Source: Ophioderma brevispina (Eukaryota; Echinodermata; Ophiuroidea; Amphilepidida; Ophiodermatidae). From it: 64,000 nucleotides of DNA. Positions 48,311-60,535 of the stretch are shown here, piece by piece. The stretch lies in the NCBI GenBank assembly GCA_023653785.1, contig JAMKCH010002890.1, forward strand, positions 31,442 to 95,441, given 5' to 3'. Numbering within the stretch: position 1 is the stretch's first letter; each line of letters begins with the position of its first letter. The notes beneath the pieces are model-generated. The model did not search any database. It was not told where the DNA came from and saw only the letters and a program-made list of their open reading frames with translations. The translations under genes were made by a program, and so were the position numbers.

Positions 48311-48754
48311 TCCTTGGAATCAAAGAGGTAGTACGAGGACACGAAAAACGTTCCCGCTCACAGACTCTACCCATTCTAACTTGCAATTTCACCAATGCAC
48401 TTACGTTGCTGAGCGTGTTATATTATATCGAGTTAGCGTAGTTTGGTATATTTAAAACAGTTTGGAACTGAGTGTGTATTTGTATGTCTGTCCAATGTTC
48501 AGTGTTCGTTAACGTTTTTTAAAAATCTATACAAATGCAATTTTGAAAGCAAAGAAAAGTATGACAAATTTGCTACAATTACAAGCATTTACTACCGATT
48601 CATGTAAATTCTAGTAGCGTGGTTCTCAACATATCTAACCTTCCCCATGATCTATTGACGATTATGTCAAGTGACTTCATTTGAAATATTGTTCGTGACA
48701 CATGCGTTACCTGTTTAGCAATCTGACATATAAACACAGTTGTTCTTGTTAGGG

Positions 48755-48756
<2 letters not shown>

Positions 48757-48786
<30 letters not shown>

Positions 48787-48930
48787 TAGCACACACACAC
48801 ACACACAAACACCACACACACACACATAGCTATCTACATACACTTGTACACCACACACCAAATTCTCCACACAACACACACCCACACGCATGCTACACAC
48901 ACACACCCAATCCCCATACAAAAACAAATA
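48757..48930 (+). repeat. A-run followed by CA microsatellite
   Basis: About 28 A residues, then CACACA and CCACACAC stretches. The open frames on the opposite strand are by-products. Confidence 0.9.
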
Positions 48931-49754
48931 TGAAAAAACAAACAAAAGAAACTACACCATATCGATCTATGCTAAGTAACCCTACAATTTTCAACAAAGG
49001 TAAAACATTTTTTGTTATTATGAGTTATGATACAGGGCCAACAGGGGAATGATGCAGGAATTAAGCAGTCTTTTTCCGAAAGTGTTTCAATGTCCTGCTG
49101 GTAGGTTTATGAAACCCAGACGATACAGTGTTGTATGGTAGTTCGATAATAAAATCTGTTAAGGAACATCCCCCATCTCGCCGTTTTGAAAGAATATAAA
49201 GGGTTCCCAAAAATAAGCCCCCCCCAAAAAAAAAAAAAAAAATACAGCATTTCGTGGCATGACTTCACTTATAGACAATGAAATATTTAGAAAATTAAAA
49301 AAAAAGAAGTCGGAAACATGGCTCTGCCACAAAAGTGTTGTCTTTAAAAAAATACTTTTGTATCAAACACACAATCCCTTTTTTCCCAAAATGACGTTTC
49401 CAGAAAAAAATGGGCCCCTTGCACATTCAAATTTATTTCATTTTCTACTGTTTTTAATATATTCAAGCAAAAACTCCATTTTATCCAAAATGTCAGTACG
49501 AAATTAAAGATGATTAGCATATGATTGTTAAACAAATAGAGGTGAAAAAGATGGCTTTAACCAAGGCTTGTAAAAACGATGACCAATAAAAATTTTGAGT
49601 TTACTTTCCTAGTCCTGTTAATTGGTAGTAAATATTTTATGTTAGATTTGAACTACTATATTACTATGTAAACAAGGTTGTAAATAACTATTGTAAAGGT
49701 GGAAATTTATAATATAATAACAAGAAATGTAAAAAATAATGAATATTAATTAGG

Positions 49755-49850
49755 CAGAGAGGGGAAGGCAAGTGCGGTTATGAGGGAGGGAGGGAAGAGG
49801 GGGGAGGGAGGGATGGGAGGAGGGAGGGGGAAGGGAGGGAGGGTTTTTTT
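49755..49850 (+). repeat. G-rich GGGA tract with G-quadruplex potential
   Basis: At least eight runs of three or more G separated by one to three bases (GGGAGGGAGGG type) on the + strand, ending at a T run. It matches the classical four-run quadruplex pattern several times over. Confidence 0.85.
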
Positions 49851-50451
49851 CTGAAGCTTGCCAAACGGTTTGCACCATTTCTATTTTGTTACCAGTTAAT
49901 ACTGTCAATGAATTGAATGCTTGAATAGGCTATTGCCGCAATTCCGATCCTCGCGAAATTGATTGCACCAGTATCAAAAACCGCATGCAAATTGGAGCGA
50001 AATAGAATACAACATGAGGCGGTACTGATCACCAATTCACTGATATTCAATACGTTGCACATATTCAATTCGCGCGAAAAGAAAAAGCTGTTTTACTAAA
50101 TCGAATGACATAAGTTTGAAATTGACTAGAAAAACCTATATTATTCAGATAGAATTGAATTCTTAAGTACTAGCTGTCGACACCTACTTAGTGAAATTTA
50201 ACTGTGCGTGTGTATATTAAGATATTTATTCGCGTTAATAAAGCGTCCTTTGCTGTAAAAGAAGTGTGAATTTTCTTTGCATTCCTGTTTCTCTTAAACA
50301 CTGTAAAATTAACATGGTAAATGTACGTTACAATAACACATCTTAACGTTTTAAAAACTATTGTTAGAAGAATGCCAACAATTGTTGTAAGACTTATTGC
50401 GTATTGCGAAATGAAATAGGCTCCATCCACCCGTTGGGAAAGTTTACACAA

Positions 50452-52332
50452 TTTAACATTTCCTGCATGGGGGGGGGGGCTCTGTCAAGGGGTCCTTTTT
50501 TGTTTTTCAGCCGGCGTTTTGTAACGCGCTAATATTTGGTTTATATTTTTTGTATTGGTCTAACTTTTCGTGCGCTTGCATTGGTGCAAAAAAAAAATCA
50601 AATCCATCGTGCCGTCTTGGCGTTTATTACCAGGGTCCCCTCGACCCCCCCCCCCCCATGCACTAACGGAAGTACCCATGACAAAAATTAAAATCTTAAC
50701 TGAGGTTACTGTGATTCTGATTTTCATAATGCATACAACTAGTTTACGTAAAGTAAATAATCAAACAATCTTGCAAATTATAGTAGGGCATTGGTGCCAA
50801 TAATATATTTAATATACGTGTGCCCCCCCCCCCCAAAAAAAAACACGCACAGCTTGTGAAACATTAAGTTTTGAACAAAAGCACGTACTACGAATGCAAG
50901 TAATATCCCTTAAATGTTCATAAAGGTAGAGTCAATTTTTTTAAAGATATGACCCCGGAAATCAAGTAACCTGCAGAACCCCATTAAACAAAATTGAGGC
51001 GCTGTAACCACAACTACGGCACTCTACGTTTTGCGCCCAGAACCACCAATATGAATCTATAAGTCCAAACACCATTTTCCTTTTTAAGACAGCTACTACT
51101 GCAACAGATCATTAAATTATGAATTTTTTTCCATTGGTACTGACATCCTTAATAAACATGCATTTAACACACTAAAAGATGGAATTGGGAATGCATGATC
51201 AACAAACCTCTTCGTATTTGGTCCCAAATTAGACATCATTGGATTAGACCCTAATCTTCATCATCATTTTTGTGTGACCGCACACGTACACAAAGAGTTA
51301 TCTCAACCAAATTTAATGACAACATGAATATACTGAAGATTGTTATTGAAGTCTGTTGTTGCAAACATATGTTTTACTTTCATAAATTTGAGAATGTGAA
51401 TTATATTTTCAGTAACAAGCCAGTTGCAGCCCAAACGCATTTACATTGTATGTTAATGTGGAAATTGATATCCGACTAGTCATAGTTTTATCGTCTTTGA
51501 AACTTTCTATCAACCATAAATGCATGTTTTAATCAATTATCAGTTAAATACTATTGTAAATGGCAGTTTTATTTAACCCAGTAGAAGTTTTTCTGCAAGG
51601 AATTTGGGCAAGTATGTTGAGTGCAATCAATTTTTATGCCATTCTGTCTGCATTCCCGTCTTGTTGTTACCATCGCCCTCCTTTTTTTGTAAATGGGTCC
51701 TGCGGGTTACTTGATGTTTTGGGGGTAATACTTAAAAAACATTGACTCTATCACTATGGTTTTCAGGGGAATGTTAGCTAACCGTGCTATCGTACATTAC
51801 AATAAAGAAGAATTAATCATGTGTTTTTGTTCAAGACATATGGCGGCTGACACCAAGTGGTTTCGTTTTTTGGGGGGGGACACACGTACTCTATGTAGCA
51901 GTTTACTGTAGAAACCTTGGTAAATTATCAATAACCATAAAAAAATATAAAATGCATGAGACAAAGCTATTTTTGTGCTTACTCTGGTAATATATTTCAT
52001 TCTTCACCAATTAATCACAATCAGCACAAGTCCTGGTGAGCCAATATCGTAGAAAATGCAGAAACGATTCTGTTCTTTTTCGCCCATTTTGATGCAAATT
52101 AAAATCAATTTTGCCCCTAGTTTTCTTACTGAACTTTTTTTCAATTTTTATTTCTTTCTTGTTGTAATGTCTCTGAGAGCCGTTTAAAATGTGGTGGATT
52201 TTTCAAAGCTAAAAATCCTTTAGGAAAGTTACTTGTATTAGGGGTCCCTAGGAAAAGTAGTTGTATTAGGGGCCCTACCCCCCCCCCCCCCCGTTCTGCA
52301 CCACGGAAGTGCAAAACCCCTATGCAGTTAAG
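50452..52332. mobile_element. TIR element, 1.88 kb, longer relative of 36764-37527
   Basis: The left side (CTGCATGGGGG, TTTTTCAGCCGGCG, GCATTGGTGCAAAAAAAA, ATGCACTAACGGAAGT) and right side (GTAGAAAATGCAGAA, ATGTGGTGGATT, CCTATGCAGTTAAG) match the 0.76-kb element. Between them are about 1.1 kb (about 50825-51945) absent from the shorter one. That interior shows no domain-bearing frame, so both are non-autonomous or decayed. Confidence 0.7.
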
Positions 52333-52575
52333 AGTTTACTAAATATTGTTGCATTTTACACAATTTACGCACCTTTAAGGAGGATGACACAAGCCATTCG
52401 TTTTGTTTCCTACAACCGTAATTGTGCATGTTGTCCAACACAACAGTTTTTAATAACTGTCTTTACCTGAATAAGCGCTGCGTATATTTGGTTTTCACCT
52501 GTTTTAATATGTTCTTACAGGTAAAATCATATCCATAAATGGCCAACGTCACTGGGCTAATCATTTTGATTAGAA

Positions 52576-53541
52576 TTATTTTTCTTCACCAGATATTGTG
52601 GTAATTGGCCTTTCAAATATAGACGGAGGTGGTTCCGCATAATTCCTCGGCTTCCAATGTGCCATTTTCAGGGTTTCGTGCGGCGGCATTGGTTGAGATG
52701 GTTTGTGGTTTGAGATGATGGTGGGTCTTGGGAAAGTGTACACCATAACGCCCCATTTTCCCAAACCGATTTTGCATTTCGGTAGTAGATATCCCTCCGG
52801 TGAGCCGAAACCCCGATGCTTTTAATTTTAACTGTTTTACGAACGGTTGATCTTCAGATATAAGGAACGTCCCCGCGACCAAGATAAATGACGCAAGGTA
52901 CAACAAGGCACGCAATGATCCACGTGAAAATACTCAAATAGGGATTGTAAACATGGGGTAACATAAGGCTTGGAGGTGTCTTCTTCGGCCATTTGTTTGA
53001 ACTTACTGTATTTGTAGTGACTTCCCGTGCAAGGTTGAGGGTTGGTTTTACAACGCCAGCCTTCGGAGAAGTTTAAACGGTAGAGATGTCACTAACTGGC
53101 AAACTCCCTGTAACTATCATGGGTCCAATGTAGCACTCTTGGTCCATTACCGGGAAACCAGATTCTTGAAATTTGACACACAACACAGTGTTTAGCGTCC
53201 ACTCAGGAGCGGCAAAGAAATGAAGGTTGCGAATAGACAAGTTCCCTTCCCCCCGACCCCGACCTTTCACCAAGTTGCACTGTAGATTGACCTGTCCCTT
53301 ACTCCTCCGGATTATGGCACACAGGTGGGTTCCTTGCCTTCGTAAACTGCATTTATGTTCTTTGACGCCTGCTGCTAACGTTAAACTGCTTCGCTTGGGG
53401 TACACGTCCGCTTGAATCACTGGGAAATATCGCAACATCATCTGGACCGGTGTCTGCAGCGCCATTTTTGCGGGTCAACTTGTCCCAGCAACTTTTTAAG
53501 AGAACTGACAGGAGTAAACGCACTGCGTACTTTATTCGCAT
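52576..53541 (-). CDS. Unidentified minus-strand coding candidate, frames broken
   Basis: I do not recognise this. Three overlapping minus-strand frames follow each other. The first is 53541 down to 53353 (start MRIKYAVRLLLSVLLKSCWD). The second is 53465 down to 53073, 130 codons, rich in Cys and basic residues (contains EHKCSLRRQGTHLCAIIRR and GRGRGEG). The third is 52915 down to 52613 (start MRALLYLASFILVAGTFLIS, a likely membrane segment), which may pass into another frame ending ITTISGEEK at 52576. GC is visibly higher than in the flanks, which favours real coding sequence, but no catalytic or structural motif identifies it. It could be a small gene with consensus indels, a retrocopy, or transposon-derived. 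Confidence 0.3.
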
Positions 53542-54637
53542 TCAGGGAGCTTACAGGAGACCATGAATGAATCCGGCCTGTTCCGAAGGGCCATGAAATA
53601 CCTTGAGCCACGTTTAATACTCCCTTTCCATGCCAACGACTCTGTCCCTATATTGATACTCTGGAAATTGTTTACAATATGGATCCGATTCCATGTTCCA
53701 AAATCGGACATTGCAAACAAGAACATTCCTCATCCAAGGGGTTAGTTGGCGCCGATGCTTCTATTGTAATATCACCTGATGACAAGGCAAGGGTGACGTA
53801 CACGCAACACGGTAACAAGGCAAACAATCCAACGGTTTCTCGATACCACAACTACTGCTCATGGCCCAAAATGTAATAAAACTTTCGTTTATAACACACT
53901 TACTGAAATACCTCTTAATTTGGTTACTAATAGGCTTTATTATTAGATGACAATTAGAAGGGCCGTATTTAAGCACGACAAAGAGTTGACTGAGGTAGTT
54001 GCAAATCCTCTCACTAAACCCACCTGATGGACACTGCATTAGCCAACTCCATATTGATTCCCAACTCACCATAATCACAGTTGTCATTTCAACACAACAG
54101 ATTTTAAATAATGACGATACATTTCTTAAATAAAACCCTCAAGTGTTTTCACGAAGAAACGGTTATGCCCTCTGATTCAAGATTGTATAAAAAATTCCCA
54201 ATATGATGTTGATTGTTGAAAACTCAACATAGAGAAAACTATCATACGTGAACTGATGAGGCCATATATATCTGTGACATTAACCAACTTAATGCTAATT
54301 TCTCCCACCCGAGCTGAACTAAACGTAAGCGAAAGTTCAAACTGCTTGAAATACTATATTTAGTAGCTTTGTACCAAGGCTCGCTTTGATTGAAATCCTC
54401 CGAAATAACGCCTAAATGGTCGTGTTGTCATGTCTTTTTATCATGGTTCCTCTGTTCGTAAAGTACGTAAGTTTTACATACCACCACATTACTGTCATTC
54501 CCTATGCTGCGCTGAATCAATCGCGCTTTTTGAAAAAGTGCAAAAAGAATTGTATATAATTCCACACGTGTAACTGACAAGTTGTCGTTACGTTCCAAAA
54601 ATAGTTTCATGTAACTTGAAACAGTGCAGCTAATGGG

Positions 54638-54783
54638 CAGGGGCGGATCCAGTAATTGAAAAAACGTCAAATTACCGGGGGGCTGAAAGGCTAAACTTGC
54701 CAAATGGTGCCTGATTTGCAAACATTTTGCAAAATTACCGGGAGGCGCGCGCCCCTCCGCCCCCCTCCCTGGATCCGCGCCTG
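54638..54783 (+). mobile_element. MITE with CAGGGGCGGATCCAG / CTGGATCCGCGCCTG ends (copy 2)
   Basis: The 15-base ends are inverted repeats with one mismatch. The interior has AAATTACCGGGGGGCTGAAA, CTGATTTGCAAACATTTTGC and GGGAGGCGCGCGCCCCTCC. AATGGG flanks both sides, perhaps the remains of a target-site duplication. Confidence 0.85.
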
Positions 54784-57700
54784 AATGGGTCACGCTTTCA
54801 ATTGATGTTAAAATGAGTACTAACATCCCTATGTTTATTCCCACTATGACGGGCATAAGGTTTTAATAAAACTCGTGTGTATGTTGTTATTGTTATTTTG
54901 CTGCATAAGGGACCTGATCCCGTTAGTGCATAAAGGGGGGGGGGGGCTCGGGGCCCACATCCAATAGCTACACTTTCATAAACCTTTTTTTGTATGAAAT
55001 CCACCAATTCATTTGGGGCTTCAACCCAATAACATTTTAAGAAAAAAAAATACAACTTAAAAGGGCCATTCTATCATTACAATTAATGATCATTCTAATC
55101 ATTTTACAAATTAAAGGCCATCTATCATTTTACCAATTAAATGGCCATTCTCTCCATTTACCCATTAAAGAGATATTTATTTATTCGGCCAGTACCATAA
55201 CGTGTGTGTTTTATGATTAGGATTCGACGGACATGCAACGAATCACTCAACTATCGGGTGAATGTCTTGCTAACGTATGATCGATCGGTCTATCTGTCTG
55301 CCTGCCATGTGTGACTCAATTTCCTTATTTTTCGCTTTATATTCCTTCTTGGCTTTGTGTGTCTAATGGTGCTACGTTGTGTGTCTATTTTTTAAACAGA
55401 GAAAAGTCGCACAAGTAGACCCTGTTTACTTGCTTGTCTCTGTGTTTGTCCTGTCCCCTGTTTGTTTGTAAAAAATATTTCATTAACAGAGCTGATGATT
55501 ATTTATATTAATCTGGAAACACACAACGAAGTGATTAATAAGTAAATTCATAGTCTGTTTTATATGGTGAATGGATAAAGCAATTTTCCTATGTTTCAAA
55601 AACATTACGATAAGTCCTGCAGCCAATCTCAAACCTTAGGTTTTTTCAGTCCTAAGCTTTGGGTCAAAACGGCCTCACAATTTTTGTCCGTTAAACGTGA
55701 CAGGATCGCCGGAGGCCGCTGTGTCAAGGGAAGCCCTTCCGACAGAACCCGGAGCGAGATCCCCATGACAGGGCGGGTATAAACCACCTCGAGACAGGAT
55801 GTATAAAAATAAAAATAAGCGCAACGCCTCGATGAAAGGCTAGATGCTAAGGGCAAACATTTACTTTAACTAACTAATCCCACTTGCATTATTGACTTCG
55901 CATAGGGATATTCAAACTTCTATTTTGGTGATTTTGCCAAATATATTTTTTCAATGGCAAAACGCTTCTATACTAATGCTTTGTCTAAAAACCGTTGCCA
56001 TAGCATTTAGTTTCGTAGTCATTAACAACCACTCTCAAGACTGACACTCAGAATAAACAATACAGGCGCCATTTTGCAGCAATTGGGTGTTAGTTCCGCA
56101 GGAAATGATGCCCTAACGTGAGAGGATCTCATGTGCGTTCAACATCATATGAATTAGACCACACCAGCCATCCACCACAACCACCCCACACACCCACACA
56201 CAACACACCCAGCCACACACAACCCCAACCCACACACCACACACCACACCTTCTCATAGTCACATGTTTCGTGCAATCAACGTGAATTAACAAATAAACC
56301 AAAGCATGGATGTGAGAGTAACTGAAATTAAATAAGCTAGAATTGACATTTCAGTTTCCATTAACCGTTTTGCGTAATTGTGTGCATTGCAAGGAGATTG
56401 GATATTTCCGTTGCCTCCCCAAGCTACAATGATTTGGATTGAGAACCAAATCCAAGTGTTTTTGATGGGGTCTTGAGTGGGGTTTGATCTACCAAAACAA
56501 TGCACATATCATTACATTTTACTCCTAGATAAGCGCATATGGAATTCAAGTGCATTACTTCACCCTATCTCCGAGATGAGGGAGTCCTTATTTTCAATAA
56601 CCGTGATTATATAAATTATTACTTTCTGTTATTTTCTTGCACCACGTTTTTTCAAACATTTTTTGAAAAATCGTTTTCATATCTGAAGCCTTATTCTATC
56701 TACACATTTGTAAAATAAATCCTTAACATATTAAAAGTCATTTGACGTATTTGTTTACGCATTTGCCGCCAAGTGTTTAGATTTGACACGTTTTTTTTTA
56801 CCTAAAACCTTACAATTGGGTTCTTGGCCCTTATTTAGAGGTAACCCTCTGCCACCGGATGATTCCCGGCCCTGTCACACACAAAAGCGCAACGAATATG
56901 ATCTAAGGTTTTTTTTTTAAAATTTTACTCACTTTTTTCATTCTTTGCGGTCATTTTAGCAAAAAAATGAAAGGTGGGGGTGGGGGGATTTTGCTTGCCC
57001 TTCCTAGACTTTACTGTATAAAATACCAAAACATGGTAGTTATGTAACGTATGCTGCTCTTCTAATTTGTAGCAATACTGGACAATATTGGTTTTTTGTG
57101 GGCCGCCAGCTATAGCTGGCAAGAACACTTAAGCCATCCGTTGTGCGTGTGTAAAATGGTGTTGTGTTTGTGTGGGTGAGTGTATGTGTGTGTCACAAAT
57201 GTGAAAGTTTTTTTTTTAAATTGACCTCATTGAAAAGTTTACTTCAATGGAACCAAACTTCTGTCATAAGGTGCACATTGGATCCCTCATACGTTTGATG
57301 AGGTCAAAGTCATGAAGGTCAAATGTTTGAACTCTAAACATGTTTAGAATATAGTAAAAAAAATGTAAAATTGATCTAAATTGAAAACTTGAAGTTTAAT
57401 TGGAACAAAACTTTTGTCCAGGTGGCACCACATGCGAAGACTCCATAGTTTTATGATATCAAATGTCACGTGCCGAGGTCCAAAAATCATGGGGCGTGGG
57501 GGCGGGCCCCACTTTATATTCTTGAATATAGCGAGCGCGAAGCCGAGAACCGCGAAATTCTTTCTAGTAGTATTTTTATTTTTAGAGTAAAACAGGTGTA
57601 ATGCTTACTTGGCAAGCCATCATTGCCTAATACATAAACCAATTTTTTGCTTTGGCATGAAAGGCAAAACTGGTCGAAACCCTTGATTTTGGCGATTTGC

Positions 57701-59797
57701 ATCAAATTTGCTTAAAATAGCTCAGTTATGGCGTCAACGCTGACCTTTCATATTACTGAAACTTGATAGTGTTTGACTTGTAGCTAACACCTGAACCAAA
57801 CACGATCATGTTTGGGGTCCACTTAAAATTACGAAACAATCAGGGCGTGGTGGATAATGTAAGGATGTAGGTAGGTTTTTGACGAGGGTTAATAAATAGC
57901 AATACGAGATACGGTACGTTTATTCCTCTTATCATGATTATCCTTAGAAGGGATAATAAATTCGGTTATTTATGGTTATCTCAAGTTAACGCAGCGTAAT
58001 CTCAAGCTGGGGCCCCCTTATCTCGAGGTAAGTTCAAAGTGACGCTTTTGAAACTTCCATACTATCACGCGTAATCCTAATACGTGACGTTCGATCTCAA
58101 ATGAATTTAAAAATCGGTGTACGAACTTTTTACCATTATTCTTACATGTCAGAATTGTGGAATATGTGTCATGGGTATTCGCAACGCAGTCCGTGTTAAA
58201 TAGCTTAAAATCCCGTTATACTGAAACGGGAAATAGAGTTTTGCCGTTCATCTCCGTTTACAACCCACGAAGTTTAAAAATTGTTAAAGTAGAACCAACT
58301 AACAAACATATCTCTCAAATTAAAAAGCAATCATTACTTGTTTCGGATTAAACCGCCTTTTTTCGCCCTGGTGAGATTAAGTGTCGCACAAATGCTCACA
58401 ATAGGAAGTGTGTCTATTTCCAATCCTAACATGAGAGCAAGATACGACACATGAATTTGAATTTGGAGGCCATTTTGAATTTGGAGCCCAAAATTTCTTT
58501 ACAACATCTAAAGGTCGTTCTCCCTAATCTAAGGGGTACTATATATCCCTACCGTCCCTAAAGGAAAATCTGACGATCACCACAAAAAGGGAGTTAGCTT
58601 ATTATTTTCTTATTAGATATCCCTATCGTCCCTTAATCACTTTTCAAACCCCCTGACAAAAAAAAAAAAGCACGGAGGGGTTCGCCTGCCTTGGGTTAGT
58701 AAGAAACTGCCCTAGCTCCGGCAACAAAAAATAACCGCTACCTCACTTTTTGCGTGATTGTCCAGATTTTTCCCTTCCTCTCGGGGCGTTAGGGATCATA
58801 TAAGACATATAACTAAAACTGCATGAACATCTACATCAGACACAACAAAATTAAATTTAAAACAAAAATATATCACTTAAATTACAGCATTAAAAGACGC
58901 ACCCTTATGGCGCTCTGTCGGTGATGGCACGCGCTGAAGCGGTATTACCGATTATACAATTAAGTCCCTATCCACTTTCTTTCTTGAACCGCTCACGTTG
59001 TGACTGATCATGACCATGTGACCGGTTGTGGTTAAGCAGGTGAACTGAGATCGAGACTCCAGCCACCATCCCGGAATCAATCGAGGCCATGACTGAGGGC
59101 ATAAAGGCACGGCGATTTCCTAATTGAACACTTGGTCACTAATGTAGAAAACGTTAAAATGTTTTTCTTTTCTCACTGTCTTTCGTTTTAGTTATTATTT
59201 CGACCACTCATACACAATTGAAAGACACACTCACGCAAACACACCCAAACGCACAAACATAGATCTACACCATTAGTTATCAAAATAAAAACATTCGACA
59301 GTAAATAAACTAAATAATTTTGAAAGAAATGTTGTTCAGTCTAAAATTATTTCAGGTTGTATATGCCGTATTTGTCATCAATCTGAATGTTTATTATCAG
59401 AAAAATAATTGAAATATTGCCCTCTTGATATCAAGCTCCTTTTGAAGGGCCATGTCGATAACTATTTATATTCGGGTAGAAAGTAAGCGATTCGGTCATT
59501 ATCAATTAGCGACCTGAGGATACCCCGAAGGTTTTTGGCAATGACAGGAACACGTGTTTGGCATATTTTAAATGCAAAGAGAAATAATTTTAAATCACAT
59601 CATTATCTAGTCTGCGGGTATTCTTTATTTTTTTTTTTAAATAGAAAAATGGATTAAGCGATTTACTCGATCTTCCACTCCCGTATTTCAGCATGTTCAA
59701 AACCAACCTGCCCTCTTAGCGTGAGAAACATCAGCGATATCGGATTATTACAAACTCATATATTCATGAAAATAATCATAGCTATTTCATTGGCTGT
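54784..59797. other. No gene recognised
   Basis: A G run with GTTAGTGCATAAAGGGG at 54920-54950 is a fragment of the G-run repeat family. TAAATGGCCATTCT-like repeats lie at 55060-55170. A CCACACA tract lies at 56160-56255. A perfect 16-base palindrome, GCCAGCTATAGCTGGC, is at 57105-57120. Frames are short and without domains. Confidence 0.4.
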
Positions 59798-59952
59798 CAA
59801 GTCGGATCCAGGCTTTTGAAAAATGTCAAAATTACCGGGGGGCTGAAAGGCTGTAACTGGTCTAAACTAGCTTCATCATGGGCTGATTTTGCAAGAATTT
59901 GCAGAATGACCGGGGGCGCGCGCCCCCTCCCCCCCTCCCGGATCCGCGCCTG
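59798..59952 (+). mobile_element. MITE with GGATCCAGG / CCCGGATCCGCGCCTG ends (copy 3)
   Basis: The interior matches copy 2 (AAAATTACCGGGGGGCTGAA, GCTGATTTTGCAAGAATTTG, GGGGGCGCGCGCCCCCTCC) with a 25-base insertion. The left end is degraded (CAAGTCGGATCCAGG). CTGT occurs at both flanks. Confidence 0.8.
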
Positions 59953-59954
59953 CT

Positions 59955-60180
59955 GTAGGTAGTAGTAGTAAGTATAATTAGTAGTAGTAGTAAGTCGTAG
60001 TCTAGTTGTGTGTAGTATAGTAGTAGTATTAGTAGTAGTATTATATCAGTATTATTGTAGTAGTAAGTAGTAGTAGTTAATCGTCCTTCATCGTAGTTAG
60101 TCGTAGTAGTAGTAGTGCTGTGGTGGAAGTAGTAGTAGTGTATTCAATGTTTTCCCGTAAGTCGTAGTAGTCTAGTGTAG
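59955..60180 (+). repeat. TAG trinucleotide microsatellite
   Basis: Interrupted TAG units directly after the MITE copy. They grade into the CGT repeat that follows. Confidence 0.9.
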
Positions 60181-60535
60181 TAGTATTCGTCGTCGTCATC
60201 GTCGTCGCGTCGTCGTCCGTCTTCGGCGTCCCGGCGTGTTTTTGGTTGTTGTCCGTCCAGTCCGTCTTCGTCGTCGTCTCTTCTTCGTCGTCGTACCGTC
60301 GTCGATGGCTGGTGGGTGGCCCGTCGTCGTCGTCGTCGTCGTCAGTTCGTGCATACGTCGTACGTCTCCGTCGTCTCGCGTCTCGCCGTCGTCGTCGTGT
60401 CCTCTCGTCTCGCCGTCGTCGTCGTTCGTCGTCTTCCGTACCGTCTGTCGTCGTCGTCGTCCGTCGTCGTCGTCGTCGTCCGTCGTCTCCCGTCGTCGTC
60501 GCGGTCGTCGTCCGTCGCGTCGGTCGGAGGGCGGG
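60181..60535 (+). repeat. CGT trinucleotide microsatellite
   Basis: Interrupted CGT/GTC units with frequent phase slips. All six frames are largely open here (up to 200 codons, Arg-, Ser-, Val-, Asp- or Thr-rich), which is a consequence of the repeat and not evidence of a protein. Confidence 0.9.
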
